Counted from the first letter of the stretch, positions 34,627 through 43,279 are shown. The stretch is 64,000 bases of DNA from Streptomyces sp. NBC_00102 (GCF_026343115.1 NZ_JAPEMC010000001.1:2170001-2234000); one strand, 5' to 3'. The notes: generated from the sequence alone by a model not told the origin. Numbers and translations are program-made.

Positions 34627-35291
34627 GACTTCGCAATCCCCACGTTGTCGGATCCGCCGTACATATTGACGTTGTCGCCGAAATGGTAGTTTTTGGGGTT
34701 GACCGAAAGTGTCTCGACCCTCACCTGGAACTCGATTTCGGGGTTCTCGATCGCGTTCACCACGTAGCCGACGAGTTGGTGAAGGTGCTCGACGTTCTGG
34801 CTGGTCACCAGCGCTGTCGACGCGCCGGCCGTCTCGACCGCCAGCACCCAGTGGGAGGCTGCGGTCATGACTCCCATCCACATCACGAAGCAGTAGATCA
34901 GCCCCGCCGTGGTGGCGACCCCGATGAGTCCCCCGAGACCGCCTCCCTGGCTGCCGCCGCCGATGCCGGCCAGTCCGTTGAGAAGCACCAGTACCAAGCA
35001 CACGCCCAGGATGATTCCGAGGCGTTTGAGGAAGAGCACGGTCGCGGCACCGCGCTGAGGAGTGAGCAGGAAGCTGTACACCCGTGTGATGTTCTTCAGC
35101 GGGTAGGCGGCGGTGCCCACCCACAGCACCTGTTTGCCGACCCGCATGTCCACTCCGCCCGCCAGGTTCGGGGGTGTCCGTGGCACGGGCGGGAGCGGGT
35201 TGCGCCAGGGCCGATCGCCGCCGGACGCGCTCGTCGCCGACGGAGGCGGGGGCTGTTGCCGCCCGGTCTCCGGTTTCTCGGGTATGTCCAT
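34623..35291 (-). CDS. DUF6232-like membrane protein with C-terminal Gly/Asn-rich motif
   Basis: The 222-residue protein has a proline-rich N-terminus (1-45). A compact beta-type segment follows (DMRVGKQVLWVGTAAYPLKNITRV), a feature of DUF6232-type proteins. Two membrane helices (LGIILGVCLVLVLLNGLAGI; GVATTAGLIYCFVMWMGVM) precede a cytoplasmic domain (residues 150-200). The C-terminal tail reads YHFGDNVNMYGGSDNVGIA, the same motif that opens the next protein. In NLR-type bacterial systems, short motifs shared between a membrane effector and its partner act in amyloid-style signalling. That is inference here. Confidence 0.75.
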   Translation of the reverse strand: MDIPEKPETGRQQPPPPSATSASGGDRPWRNPLPPVPRTPPNLAGGVDMRVGKQVLWVGTAAYPLKNITRVYSFLLTPQRGAATVLFLKRLGIILGVCLVLVLLNGLAGIGGGSQGGGLGGLIGVATTAGLIYCFVMWMGVMTAASHWVLAVETAGASTALVTSQNVEHLHQLVGYVVNAIENPEIEFQVRVETLSVNPKNYHFGDNVNMYGGSDNVGIAKS

Positions 35292-35515
35292 GCCCTGCCG
35301 TTGCCCCCGGTATGACTGATGCCCATGAGTGGGGGGTGAACGCTAGCAGGATGAAACGCCCCGGAGACCGCTCATTTTGAGGCAATGAACGGCGCGACCC
35401 ACCCGTCCGGCCACCCGCCTCCGCAGCGCGTGACAGTGGCCGTCCGCCCGGTCGCGCGGTGCGGGACACGGCCACCACGCGTCCGTCGGTGGCGCGGGGG
35501 TGGCGCGGGCATCGG

Positions 35516-36187
35516 TCAGTCCTCGGAGTCCTCGCCCGTGAGGTAGGCGGAGACGACGACGTTGGCGGTGTAGGCGTGCGCCGCCTCGTCGTACGCGCCG
35601 CCGCAGGTGATCAGCCGGAGTTCCGCCCGGCCGTCGCGGCGCTGCCCGTAGGCTTTGCGCGCGTCGAAGCGGTCCCGGGTGAAGACCTGCACGTCGTCCA
35701 CGGTGAACTCGGCGACCGTCCCGTCGGCCCGGGTCACCCGGATCTCGGCGCCGGGCCGGGTCGCGCTCAGGCCGTAGAAGACGGCGGGCTTCGTCTCCGT
35801 GTCGACGTGGCCGACCATGATCGCGGCCCCTTCGGTGCCGGGTTCGGCGCCGCCGTCGTACCAGCCGACCGTCCCCGGGGCTTCGAACGGGGGCGGGTCG
35901 ACGGCTCCCTCGCGGTCCAGACCGCGTCCGACGACGGGGGCGTCGATGCCGACGGACGGGATCTCGACCGCGCGCGGCGGCGAACCGTCCAGCGGATCGT
36001 GTGCCGGGGGCAGCGGCATCCCGAGGGGGCGGCCGACCGCAGCGACGTCGCCGGTGGTGGGCGCCGAACTGCCGCCGGGCCCCGCGTCGGCGTCGCGGCC
36101 CCAGAGCCAGAGGCCCAGCAGCAGCACGGCCCACACCACCCCGGTGAGCAGCCGCCCGGTTCCTGCCGGGCGGGCGGGGGCGGACAC
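35516..36187 (-). CDS. Class F sortase
   Basis: The 223-residue protein has an N-terminal membrane anchor (LLTGVVWAVLLLGLWLWG) and a sortase domain facing outward. It has IPSVGIDAPVVGRGLD, MVGHVDTETKPAVFYGL with the catalytic histidine (about 126) and LRLITCGGAYDEA with the catalytic cysteine (about 194), the pattern of class F enzymes of actinobacteria. The GTG at 36187 follows the upstream stop by one base, so it is an operon with the secreted protein at 36189. Such sortases probably anchor surface proteins; the partner may be its substrate. Confidence 0.92.
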   Translation of the reverse strand: MSAPARPAGTGRLLTGVVWAVLLLGLWLWGRDADAGPGGSSAPTTGDVAAVGRPLGMPLPPAHDPLDGSPPRAVEIPSVGIDAPVVGRGLDREGAVDPPPFEAPGTVGWYDGGAEPGTEGAAIMVGHVDTETKPAVFYGLSATRPGAEIRVTRADGTVAEFTVDDVQVFTRDRFDARKAYGQRRDGRAELRLITCGGAYDEAAHAYTANVVVSAYLTGEDSED

Positions 36188-36188
36188 G

Positions 36189-36785
36189 TCAGTCCACGGC
36201 CGGACGGCGGCGGCGCGCGCCGCGGAAGGCCGCGGTGGCAGCGGCGACGGCGGCGAGCGCGAGGCCGGCCACCACGTGGCGGATGCCCGGCCCGTCGGAC
36301 TCGCCGGTCTCCACGGCCTCCGTGGCCCCGGTGGCCCCGGTGGCGAGGACTGCGGTGCCTCCGCCGCCCGCCCGTACCGGGGCGACCGGGGTGGGCCGGG
36401 CATGGTGCACGACGGTGAGCGTGGCGGTGGCCCTGCCGCCCGTGCCGTCCCTGCCCTCGCAGCGGATGGTGACGTCGTACCGGCCGGCCTCGGCGTCGTA
36501 CCGGACCCGGGCACCGGCCCGCAGGCCCTTCCCGTCGGCGGGGGCGAACCGCACCGGGACGACGAATGCCTCGGATTCGCCGACGGCCTCCTTGCCCTTG
36601 CCGCCCTTGCCGCCCTTGCCGCAGGCGACGTCGGACCAGAGCTCGACCTCGCCGCCCGGGGCGGTGGTGGACGGGGTCACCCTGAGGGTGCCTCCGTCGC
36701 TCTGGACGGCAGAAGCGGCGGGCGCGGAGACGGATATCGCGGCGACCGCCGCGGTAGCACAGATGGTGAGGGGCAGTGAACGCAT
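36189..36785 (-). CDS. Secreted, C-terminally membrane-anchored protein paired with sortase
   Basis: The 198-residue protein has a signal peptide (SLPLTICATAAVAAISVSAPAASA). An Ig-like beta domain follows (GGTLRVTPSTTAPGGEVELW), with a GKGGKGGKGKE insert and two cysteines that may pair. A Gly/Ala/Thr-rich stalk precedes a C-terminal helix (HVVAGLALAAVAAATAAF) and a basic tail (RGARRRRP). That layout resembles a sorting signal, but no LPxTG-like motif precedes the helix; TGESDG stands in its place. AGGAGG precedes the ATG. Conserved position just ahead of a class F sortase suggests a shared role at the cell surface. Confidence 0.75.
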   Translation of the reverse strand: MRSLPLTICATAAVAAISVSAPAASAVQSDGGTLRVTPSTTAPGGEVELWSDVACGKGGKGGKGKEAVGESEAFVVPVRFAPADGKGLRAGARVRYDAEAGRYDVTIRCEGRDGTGGRATATLTVVHHARPTPVAPVRAGGGGTAVLATGATGATEAVETGESDGPGIRHVVAGLALAAVAAATAAFRGARRRRPAVD

Positions 36786-36878
36786 CGTGAACCTCCTGAG
36801 GGAAGGTTCACCCGTACGCCCGTTTCCCGCATCCGCTGTCGCCCGGTCGGGCGACGGCCCGGGGACCGGCCGGGAGCG

Positions 36879-37658
36879 TCAGACCAGGTCGACCAGGTTC
36901 GCGATGGAGTCGACCACGTTGGACGGGCGGAAGGGGTACCGGTCGATGTCGGCGGTGGTGGTGAGCCCCGTGAGCACCAGGAACGTCTCCATCCCGGCCT
37001 CCAGGCCGGCCAGCACGTCGGTGTCCATCCGGTCGCCGATCATCGCGCTGGTCTCGGAGTGGGCGCCGATGGCGTTGAGCCCGGTCCGCATCATCAGCGG
37101 GTTGGGCTTGCCGGCGAAGTACGGCTCCTTGCCGGTGGCCTTGGTGATCAGGGCCGCGACGGAACCGGTGGCCGGCAGCGGGCCCTCGGCGGACGGACCG
37201 GTCTCGTCCGGGTTGGTGCAGATGAAGCGGGCGCCCGCGTTGATCAGCCGGATCGCCTTGGTCAGCGCCTCGAAGCTGTACGTACGGGTCTCGCCGAGCA
37301 CCACGTAGTCGGGGTCGTGGTCGGTGAGGACGTACCCGATGTCGTGCAGCGCGGTGGTCAGACCCGCCTCGCCGATGACGTACGCCGTGCCGCCGGGGCG
37401 CTGGTCGTCGAGGAACCGCGCGGTCGCCAGGGCGGAGGTCCAGATGTTCTCGACCGGGACGTCCAGGCCCATGCGGCTGAGCCGGGCGTGCAGGTCGCGG
37501 GCGGTGTAGATGGAGTTGTTGGTGAGGACGAGGAAGGGCTTCCCCGACTCCCGCAGCCGTTTGATGAACGCGTCCGCGCCGGGGATGGGCGTTCCCTCGT
37601 GGATGAGGACCCCGTCCATGTCGGTCAGCCAGGACTCGATCGGCTTGCGCTCTGCCAT
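36879..37658 (-). CDS. HAD-IIA family phosphatase (NagD-like)
   Basis: The 259-residue HAD phosphatase has motif I WLTDMDGVLIHEG (Asp nucleophile and acid), motif II FLVLTNNSIYT, motif III lysine in AGKPNPLMM and motif IV MIGDRMDTDVLAGLEAG. The C2A cap includes DYVVLGETRTYSFEALTKAI and FICTNPDETGPS. NagD/PGP-type enzymes dephosphorylate nucleotides or metabolic by-products. ATG at 37658 is preferred; the GTG one codon earlier has equal ribosome spacing. Confidence 0.92.
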   Translation of the reverse strand: MAERKPIESWLTDMDGVLIHEGTPIPGADAFIKRLRESGKPFLVLTNNSIYTARDLHARLSRMGLDVPVENIWTSALATARFLDDQRPGGTAYVIGEAGLTTALHDIGYVLTDHDPDYVVLGETRTYSFEALTKAIRLINAGARFICTNPDETGPSAEGPLPATGSVAALITKATGKEPYFAGKPNPLMMRTGLNAIGAHSETSAMIGDRMDTDVLAGLEAGMETFLVLTGLTTTADIDRYPFRPSNVVDSIANLVDLV

Positions 37659-37856
37659 CACACGGACTCCTGCCGTACGCACGGTGCACCGGGGTGCTGG
37701 ACGCCGGCGGCACCGCGGTGTGCAGCGCCGACGCCCCGAGTTTAGGCCGAAAGGTGACCCGGATCGATCACGTGGACGAGGCGGATGTCCGAGGGATCAG
37801 GGCCGGTCGGAGCGCGGGAGCGGGAGCACGGGGCTCGGGGGCGGGGGTGCCGCGCC

Positions 37857-39218
37857 TCAGGTGGGCCGGCCGGGACCGCGCCGCATCCGGCGGGCCAGGA
37901 GCAGCGCGGCCGTACCGCCGAGCAGCAGTGCGACGGCCACCGCACCGGTACGGAGGGCCTCCGCACGGCCGGTGCGGCCGGTGCGGGCGAGTTCGGGGAG
38001 CGGGTTTCCGGCCGCGTCGCGCGGAACGCCGGTGCCGCCCGGCGGGATGGCCGGTACGCGGGGGCCGGCCGAGGAGTCGGGGGCGGCGCCGGTGCCGGTA
38101 CGCGGATCGGAGCCCGGCGCACGTGTCCCGCCCGTGCTGCCCGTCCCGGCGTCGGGGGCCGCGCTCGTACCGCCGTCCGGGTGCGCGCTCCGGCCGGGGA
38201 CGGTGGCGGTGTCCGTGCCGGGGATGCCCCCCTCCGCCCCGGTGCGGGACCCGGCTCCCGCGTCGGCCTCTTCGGCCTCTTCCACCTCGTCAGCCCCTTC
38301 TGCCTCGTTGGCCTCTTCCGCCTCGGAGGCCGCGGACTCGCCGGAATCCGACACTCCGGCGGGGAACAGGAGGTCGGTGCCGCCCTCCATGTCCCCCTCG
38401 ACGATGGAGAACGGGTAGTCCTCCGACTCCCCGACCCAGTCACCGTCACCGCCCCCGCCGGTCCGTCCGCCGGTCCGTCCGCCGGTCCGTCCGCCGGGTG
38501 CGGCGCGGTGGCGCTGTACGACGGCGGCGTTGGCCACGACCTTCCCGGGGCGGGTGTCGGAGGTGAAGGCCATCCGGACCCGGACGGTGACCGTACGTCC
38601 GGCGGGGACCGTGAAGCCCTCGAAGTCGTCGCCCGCCTCCCCGCTGCCGAAGACCCCGATCTGTTCGTTCCGGTCGGTGGTCTCCCAGCTGACCCGGTGT
38701 TCGATGCCCGGGTCCGCTTGCGTACCGGCGCGCTCCGCGTACGCGAGCTGGATCTGGTCCGGCGTCAGCCTGCGGTCCTGGTCGGTCAGGACGAGTACGG
38801 GGTGCAGGGCGCGGCAGGACTGCGAGGTGGTGTTGACGAGGTCGAGGTACCAGATCCCGTATCCGCCACCGGAGGCGTAGGTGTCGGGACCGCCGTGGAT
38901 ACGGGTGTCGATCGGGAAGTCCTTGGCGCCCTGGTCGCCGCAGGCGGGCTGCTGGTCCGCGAGGACGTCCGCGGCGGCCGAGTGCCCCGCGGCCGAGTGC
39001 CCCGCGGCCGAATGTCCGACGGCGGAGTGTTCGGCGGTGGCGTGTTCGGCGGCCGAGGTCTGCGGGCCACCGAGCAGGGCGCCCGGTACGGCGATCCCGG
39101 CCGCCAGGCCGAGGGAGGTGAGCGCACGACCGTCGCGCAGTCGTACGGGTGGCCGCGCTCGTCGTCGTAGTCGTAGTCGTGCGAGAGCTCGCAGTCGTGC
39201 GGGAGGTCTGGGGGGCAT
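37857..39218 (-). CDS. Cell-wall-anchored surface protein with LARTG sorting signal
   Basis: The 453-residue protein has an Arg-rich N-terminus, a signal-like hydrophobic stretch (SLGLAAGIAVPGALLGG) and an imperfect repeat of GHSAA units. The folded domain spans about 90-245 (QPACGDQGAKDFPIDTRIHG, RVSWETTDRNEQIGVFGSG, GRTVTVRVRMAFTSDTRPGK). A GGRT repeat, an acidic Glu/Ala-rich stretch and a Pro/Gly/Thr wall-spanning region follow. The C-terminus is a sorting signal: ELARTGRTG, a hydrophobic helix (GAVAVALLLGGTAALLLA) and RRMRR. LAxTG is the motif used by Streptomyces class E sortases, so a remote sortase probably anchors it. Confidence 0.8.
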   Translation of the reverse strand: MPPRPPARLRALARLRLRRRARPPVRLRDGRALTSLGLAAGIAVPGALLGGPQTSAAEHATAEHSAVGHSAAGHSAAGHSAAADVLADQQPACGDQGAKDFPIDTRIHGGPDTYASGGGYGIWYLDLVNTTSQSCRALHPVLVLTDQDRRLTPDQIQLAYAERAGTQADPGIEHRVSWETTDRNEQIGVFGSGEAGDDFEGFTVPAGRTVTVRVRMAFTSDTRPGKVVANAAVVQRHRAAPGGRTGGRTGGRTGGGGDGDWVGESEDYPFSIVEGDMEGGTDLLFPAGVSDSGESAASEAEEANEAEGADEVEEAEEADAGAGSRTGAEGGIPGTDTATVPGRSAHPDGGTSAAPDAGTGSTGGTRAPGSDPRTGTGAAPDSSAGPRVPAIPPGGTGVPRDAAGNPLPELARTGRTGRAEALRTGAVAVALLLGGTAALLLARRMRRGPGRPT

Positions 39219-39454
39219 GGGAGGCACCCTTCGCAGCTCGCGGACGACCGGTGCGGAGGAACCACCGGCGTGTCGGCGAAGACGCTTCCACGCACACGTA
39301 CGGACATCGCACCGACATGCCGGAGGACCACCCTCCCGGCGGCACTCCCGTTACCCGGCCACCGCCACCCGGGCGCCCGCCACCCGCCGCCCGGTCGCCC
39401 GCCACCCGCCGCCCTGCGGGCCCATCACCCGACCGTCCGTCACTCGGCCGTCCG

Positions 39455-40612
39455 TCACTCGGCCGTCCGCCCGAAGAGCGGGCCGAGGACCAGGTGGGCC
39501 GCGCCCTCGGCGACCGGGTGGTCGCCGCCGCCCGCGACGGCGACCGGTACGGGCGTCCCCGCGCCCTCGCGCCGGGCGCGCTCCTCGATCACGGCGCGTA
39601 CGCCTCGTACGTAGGCGTCCTCGTGCGCCGCGACCGTACGCCCGCCCAGCACCACCCGGTCGATGTCGAGCAGGGCGACGAGGTTGGCGGCCCCCGCGCC
39701 CAGGACCCGGGCGGCCTCGGCGACGTCGCCCCGGTCCACCGCCGCCAGGCAGAGCGCCTCGATGCAGCCGCGTCCGCCGCAGCCGCAGGGCGGGCCGTCC
39801 AGTTGCAGGGTCTGGTGCCCGAACTCGCCCGCGCCGGTGCGCGCGCCCCGGTGCAGCGCGCCGCCGAGGACGAGGCCGGCGCCCAGGCCCGTACCGAGGT
39901 GGAGGTAGGCGAAGTCGCCCTCGCCCGGGTCGCGCAGAGCGAGGCCGAGGGCGGCGGCGTTGGTGTCCTTGTCCACGGAGACCGGCAGGCCGGTGCGGGC
40001 GGCGAGGGCCTCGCGGAGCGGGAAGCCGTCCCACTGCGGGAAACCGGTGACCCGGTGCAGCACCCCGTCGCGGTGGTCGAGCGGGCCGGGGACGGCCACG
40101 CCCACGCCGAGCACGGCGGGGCTGTTTTCCGGCGCTGCCGCCGCCGCGGCGCTCACCTCCGCGACCGCGTCCGCCGCGCCCGCGACCACGTCGGCCGCCG
40201 GGGCGCCGAAGTCGAGCGGTGCGCTACGGACCGCGACCGGGGTACCGGCGAGGTCGACGAGGACGGCGGTCAGTTCGTCCCGGTCCAGGTGGAGGCCGAC
40301 CGCGTACCGGGCGTCCGGGACGAGCCGGAGCACCGTGCGCGGCTTGCCGCCGGTGGAGGCGCGGCGGCCCGCCTCGGCGGCGAGGCCCTCCGCGCGCAGC
40401 CGGGCGGTGATCTTGCTGACGGCCTGCGGGGTGAGCCCGGTGCGCTCGGCCAGTTCCAGCCTGCTGATGCCGTCGGCGCCCGCGCCGCGCAGCAGATCGA
40501 GCACGAGGGCGGCGTTGTGGTGGCGCAGGGCCGGGAGGTTGACCCCCGGGCCGTTGCGCGCGCCGACGCCGGTGACGCTCCGGGGATCGCTGGTATCGCT
40601 GGTGTTCACCAC
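39455..40612 (-). CDS. ROK family transcriptional regulator
   Basis: The 385-residue protein has an N-terminal MarR-like winged helix (LPALRHHNAALVLDLLRGAG, ISRLELAERTGLTPQAVSKI). A ROK sugar-kinase fold follows: VGVAVPGPLDHRDG, SVDKDTNAAALG, LHLGTGLGAGLVLGG and the zinc-binding motif PCGCGGRGCIEAL. The sugar-kinase domain serves as sensor. It is divergent from the oxidoreductase at 40666, and the 53-bp gap holds a clear inverted repeat. It likely represses that operon in response to a sugar or inositol-like compound. Confidence 0.9.
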   Translation of the reverse strand: MVNTSDTSDPRSVTGVGARNGPGVNLPALRHHNAALVLDLLRGAGADGISRLELAERTGLTPQAVSKITARLRAEGLAAEAGRRASTGGKPRTVLRLVPDARYAVGLHLDRDELTAVLVDLAGTPVAVRSAPLDFGAPAADVVAGAADAVAEVSAAAAAAPENSPAVLGVGVAVPGPLDHRDGVLHRVTGFPQWDGFPLREALAARTGLPVSVDKDTNAAALGLALRDPGEGDFAYLHLGTGLGAGLVLGGALHRGARTGAGEFGHQTLQLDGPPCGCGGRGCIEALCLAAVDRGDVAEAARVLGAGAANLVALLDIDRVVLGGRTVAAHEDAYVRGVRAVIEERARREGAGTPVPVAVAGGGDHPVAEGAAHLVLGPLFGRTAE

Positions 40613-40632
40613 CCCATTGTGGCCACCGCTTG

Positions 40633-40659
40633 CACTTTGGCAACAGCGTTGCTTAAGTG
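40633..40659. promoter_or_regulatory. ROK operator candidate
   Basis: CACTTTGGCAAC-AGC-GTTGCTTAAGTG has 12-bp arms with 10 of 12 positions complementary and a 3-bp spacer. It is centred in the divergent gap and overlaps the promoter and ribosome site of the oxidoreductase gene. Confidence 0.65.
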
Positions 40660-40665
40660 GGGAGC

Positions 40666-41811
40666 ATGACTTCCACCGATCCCCTCCGCGTCGCGCTCGT
40701 CGGCTACGGCCTGGCGGGCTCCGTCTTCCACGCCCCGCTGATCGCGGCGACCGAGGGCCTGGTGCTCGACACGGTCGTGACGTCGAACGAGGAGCGCCGT
40801 GCGCAGGCCCGCGCCGAGTTCCCCGACGTCCGCTTCGCCGGCTCCCCCGAAGAGCTGTGGGCGCGCGCCGACGAGCTCGACCTCGTCGTCATCGCGACTC
40901 CGAACAAGACGCACGTGCCGGTCGCCAAGGCCGCGCTGGCGGCCGGTCTGCCGGTCGTCGTCGACAAGCCGATCGCCGGCACCGCCGCCGAGGCCCGCGA
41001 GCTGGCCGCGCTCGCCGAGGAGAGCGGGCTGCTGCTCTCGGTCTTCCAGAACCGCCGCTGGGACAACGACTTCCTGACGATCGCCCGGCTGATGGCCGAC
41101 GGCGACCTCGGCGAGGTGCAGCGCTTCGAGTCCCGGTTCGAGCGGTGGCGCCCGCAGCTGAAGGGCGGCTGGCGCGAGTCCGGCGACCCGCAGGAGATCG
41201 GCGGGCTCCTCTACGACCTGGGAAGCCACATCGTCGACCAGGCACTGGTCCTCTTCGGCCCCGCCGTGCAGGTGTACGCCGAGTCGGACGCCCGCCGCCC
41301 CGCCGCGGAGACCGACGACGACACCTTCATCGCGATCACCCACGCGAACGGTGTCCGCTCGCACCTGTACGCCAGCGCCACCACCGCCCAGCTCGGCCCG
41401 CGCTTCCGGGTGCTGGGCCAGAAGGCCGGTTACGTGAAGTACGGCCTGGACCCGCAGGAGGCGGCACTCCGCGAGGGGCACCGTCCCGGCACCGGCCAGG
41501 AGCCGTGGGGCGAGGAGTCCGAGGGCCTCTGGGGCCGGCTCGGCTCGGGCGAGTCGCCGCTGACCGGCGGCGGTGTCCCGGTCCGTACCCTGCCCGGCGA
41601 CTACCCGGCGTACTACGCCGGCGTCGCCGCCGCGCTGCGCGGCACCGGTGAGAACCCGGTCACCGCCCTGGAGGCGGCCGCCGCCCTCGACGTCCTGGAG
41701 GCGGCCCGCCGCTCCGCCCAGGAGGGCACCTCCGTCACCCTGGTCCCGCAGCCGGGCGCCCACCCCGCGCAGTCCGCCGGCACGCCGAGCGCCGAGGGGG
41801 CCCGGGCATGA
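40666..41811 (+). CDS. Gfo/Idh/MocA family oxidoreductase
   Basis: The 381-residue NAD(P)-dependent dehydrogenase has a Rossmann domain (VALVGYGLAGSVFHAPLI, glycine motif) with ATPNKTHVPVAKAAL and VVDKPIAGTAAEA; the lysine of DKP is catalytic. The C-terminal alpha/beta domain includes GGLLYDLGSHIVDQAL, whose Asp and His complete the active site. This group oxidises sugars, inositols or related polyols. ATG at 40666 with GGGGAG directly upstream. ATGA overlap with the next gene shows an operon. Confidence 0.92.
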   Translation: MTSTDPLRVALVGYGLAGSVFHAPLIAATEGLVLDTVVTSNEERRAQARAEFPDVRFAGSPEELWARADELDLVVIATPNKTHVPVAKAALAAGLPVVVDKPIAGTAAEARELAALAEESGLLLSVFQNRRWDNDFLTIARLMADGDLGEVQRFESRFERWRPQLKGGWRESGDPQEIGGLLYDLGSHIVDQALVLFGPAVQVYAESDARRPAAETDDDTFIAITHANGVRSHLYASATTAQLGPRFRVLGQKAGYVKYGLDPQEAALREGHRPGTGQEPWGEESEGLWGRLGSGESPLTGGGVPVRTLPGDYPAYYAGVAAALRGTGENPVTALEAAAALDVLEAARRSAQEGTSVTLVPQPGAHPAQSAGTPSAEGARA

Positions 41812-42293
41812 GCACGCGCCCCGACGCCCCCACGGTCTCCGAGCTGCTCGCCCAGGAGCGCCGGCTGACCCTGCCCCGCTTCGGGTACGAGGACGCCTAC
41901 GCCCTCGGCACCCTGCTCGTCCGGCTGGCCCGGGAGCGCAACGCCCCGGTCGCCATCGACATCCGGCGCGGCCCGCAGCAGCTGTTCCACGTCGCGTTGC
42001 CGGGTTCCAGCGCCGACAACGACGGCTGGATCGACCGCAAGCGCAAGGTCGTGGAGCGCTACGGCGAGAGCTCCTTCCTGGTGGGCACCCGCTTCCGCGC
42101 GAAGGGCACCACCTTCGAGGACTCCTCGCGCCTGCCGCTGGGCACGTACGCCGCGCACGGCGGCTCGTTCCCGATCACCGTCGAGGGCGCGGGCGTCATC
42201 GGCACCGTGACCGTCTCGGGCCTCCCGCAGGCCGAGGACCACGCCCTGGTCGTCCAGGGCCTGGAGGAGTTCCTGGCGACGCTGGAAGCCTGA
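41808..42293 (+). CDS. Heme-degrading domain (UPF0303/HbpS-like) protein
   Basis: The 161-residue protein is of the UPF0303 / DUF336-like family. Family blocks are EDAYALGTLLVRLARERNAP, VAIDIRRGPQQLFHVALPGS and DNDGWIDRKRKVVERYGESSF. The C-terminal part has HGGSFPITVEGAGVIGTVTVSGLPQAEDHALV. It has no signal peptide, unlike HbpS. The family name comes from distant heme-binding relatives; in sugar-catabolic operons such as this one the true role may be metabolic. Start overlaps the upstream stop (ATGA). Confidence 0.88.
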   Translation: MSTRPDAPTVSELLAQERRLTLPRFGYEDAYALGTLLVRLARERNAPVAIDIRRGPQQLFHVALPGSSADNDGWIDRKRKVVERYGESSFLVGTRFRAKGTTFEDSSRLPLGTYAAHGGSFPITVEGAGVIGTVTVSGLPQAEDHALVVQGLEEFLATLEA

Positions 42294-42322
42294 GAGCCGA
42301 ATCACATCCGCACCGCATACCT

Positions 42323-42362
42323 GGAGGGCAGCACGGCCGCACACGCGGTCGTGCTGCCCTCC
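42323..42362. terminator. Strong terminator hairpin after the oxidoreductase operon
   Basis: GGAGGGCAGCACGGCCGC pairs with GCGGTCGTGCTGCCCTCC in 17 of 18 positions over a 4-base loop. It lies between convergent genes and can serve both. Confidence 0.85.
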
Positions 42363-42387
42363 GGACGCTTCCGACCCGGTCGCGACG

Positions 42388-43254
42388 TCACACTTCGAGC
42401 ACCACGTGAGCGGCGCTCTGCGCCCAGAGTTCTTCGAAGTGGCGCGAGAGCGTCGCCCCGGGCTCACGGTCTCGAGGCAGCTCCACGTAACCGCGGTCGT
42501 CCAGTTGGTCGGGCTGCGCGGGCGACAGGGTGCCGACGAAGCCCTGCATGACGGTGCCGTCCATCCTCGCGAAGTGCATGTTAGGGGCGATCACGTAGCC
42601 GCGGTACTCGAAGTTCCGACGGGCCCGCGTGGGCCAGCCCGCGACCACGCTCCGGATGCGGTCCTCCGACTCCGCAAGTTGCCGCCGCAGGGTGTCCGGG
42701 GGAACCTGCGGCCACGGCAGCACCATCGCCGCCTGTTCGAGCACGCCGTCGGTCGACTCGGAGGAGATGGCCAGGATGCGGATGTGTACGCCGCGCTTGG
42801 CCGCGCGTTCCATCGCCTGGAGAATATCCACGTTGGCGATCTGCAGGTTCCGGTACATCAAGAAGTCGGCATTGCTCTGTGCATCGTTGACCACGCGCGC
42901 GTAGAAGGGTGGTGTGTAGTAGCCGCGTTCGACCAGCCGAACCACGCTCCGGCTCTCCGGCGTCCCGCCACGAATTCGATTCATGGAATCCAAAGCCCGA
43001 CTGATCCCCTCTATCTGTCCGCACATTCTCACTAACTCTTCGGCAAGATTCCTCGCGTCCTGTTCACCCTGCCGAAGGAACGACGCCGCCGATCTCAGGT
43101 GCCCTGCCAGCGATTCCGTGCCGTAGAGCCTTCGCAGCAAGGCTCGTTCCTCACTCTGGGCCCGGTGTACGGACTGCACTTTGACCAAGGTCACGATCGT
43201 GAGGGCGAAACCGATCACGCCGAGTACGGAATTCGTCTGATCCAGCCAGGACAT
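42388..43254 (-). CDS. Membrane-anchored PLD-like protein with degenerate active site
   Basis: The 288-residue protein has an N-terminal membrane helix (VLGVIGFALTIVTLV), then a long helical, probably coiled region (SVHRAQSEERALLRRLY to SRALDSMNRI). The C-terminal part (110-285) looks like a phospholipase D fold: DILQAMERAAKRGVHIRILA and MHFARMDGTVMQGFVGT. The HxR..DG sequence replaces the HxKxxxxD motif, so catalysis is doubtful. Codon use is less GC-rich than its neighbours. It lies 25 bp behind a dehydrogenase gene in the same direction. No family name is certain. Confidence 0.6.
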   Translation of the reverse strand: MSWLDQTNSVLGVIGFALTIVTLVKVQSVHRAQSEERALLRRLYGTESLAGHLRSAASFLRQGEQDARNLAEELVRMCGQIEGISRALDSMNRIRGGTPESRSVVRLVERGYYTPPFYARVVNDAQSNADFLMYRNLQIANVDILQAMERAAKRGVHIRILAISSESTDGVLEQAAMVLPWPQVPPDTLRRQLAESEDRIRSVVAGWPTRARRNFEYRGYVIAPNMHFARMDGTVMQGFVGTLSPAQPDQLDDRGYVELPRDREPGATLSRHFEELWAQSAAHVVLEV

Positions 43255-43279
43255 CCGCTTTCTCCTTCGTCAGAGGGAA

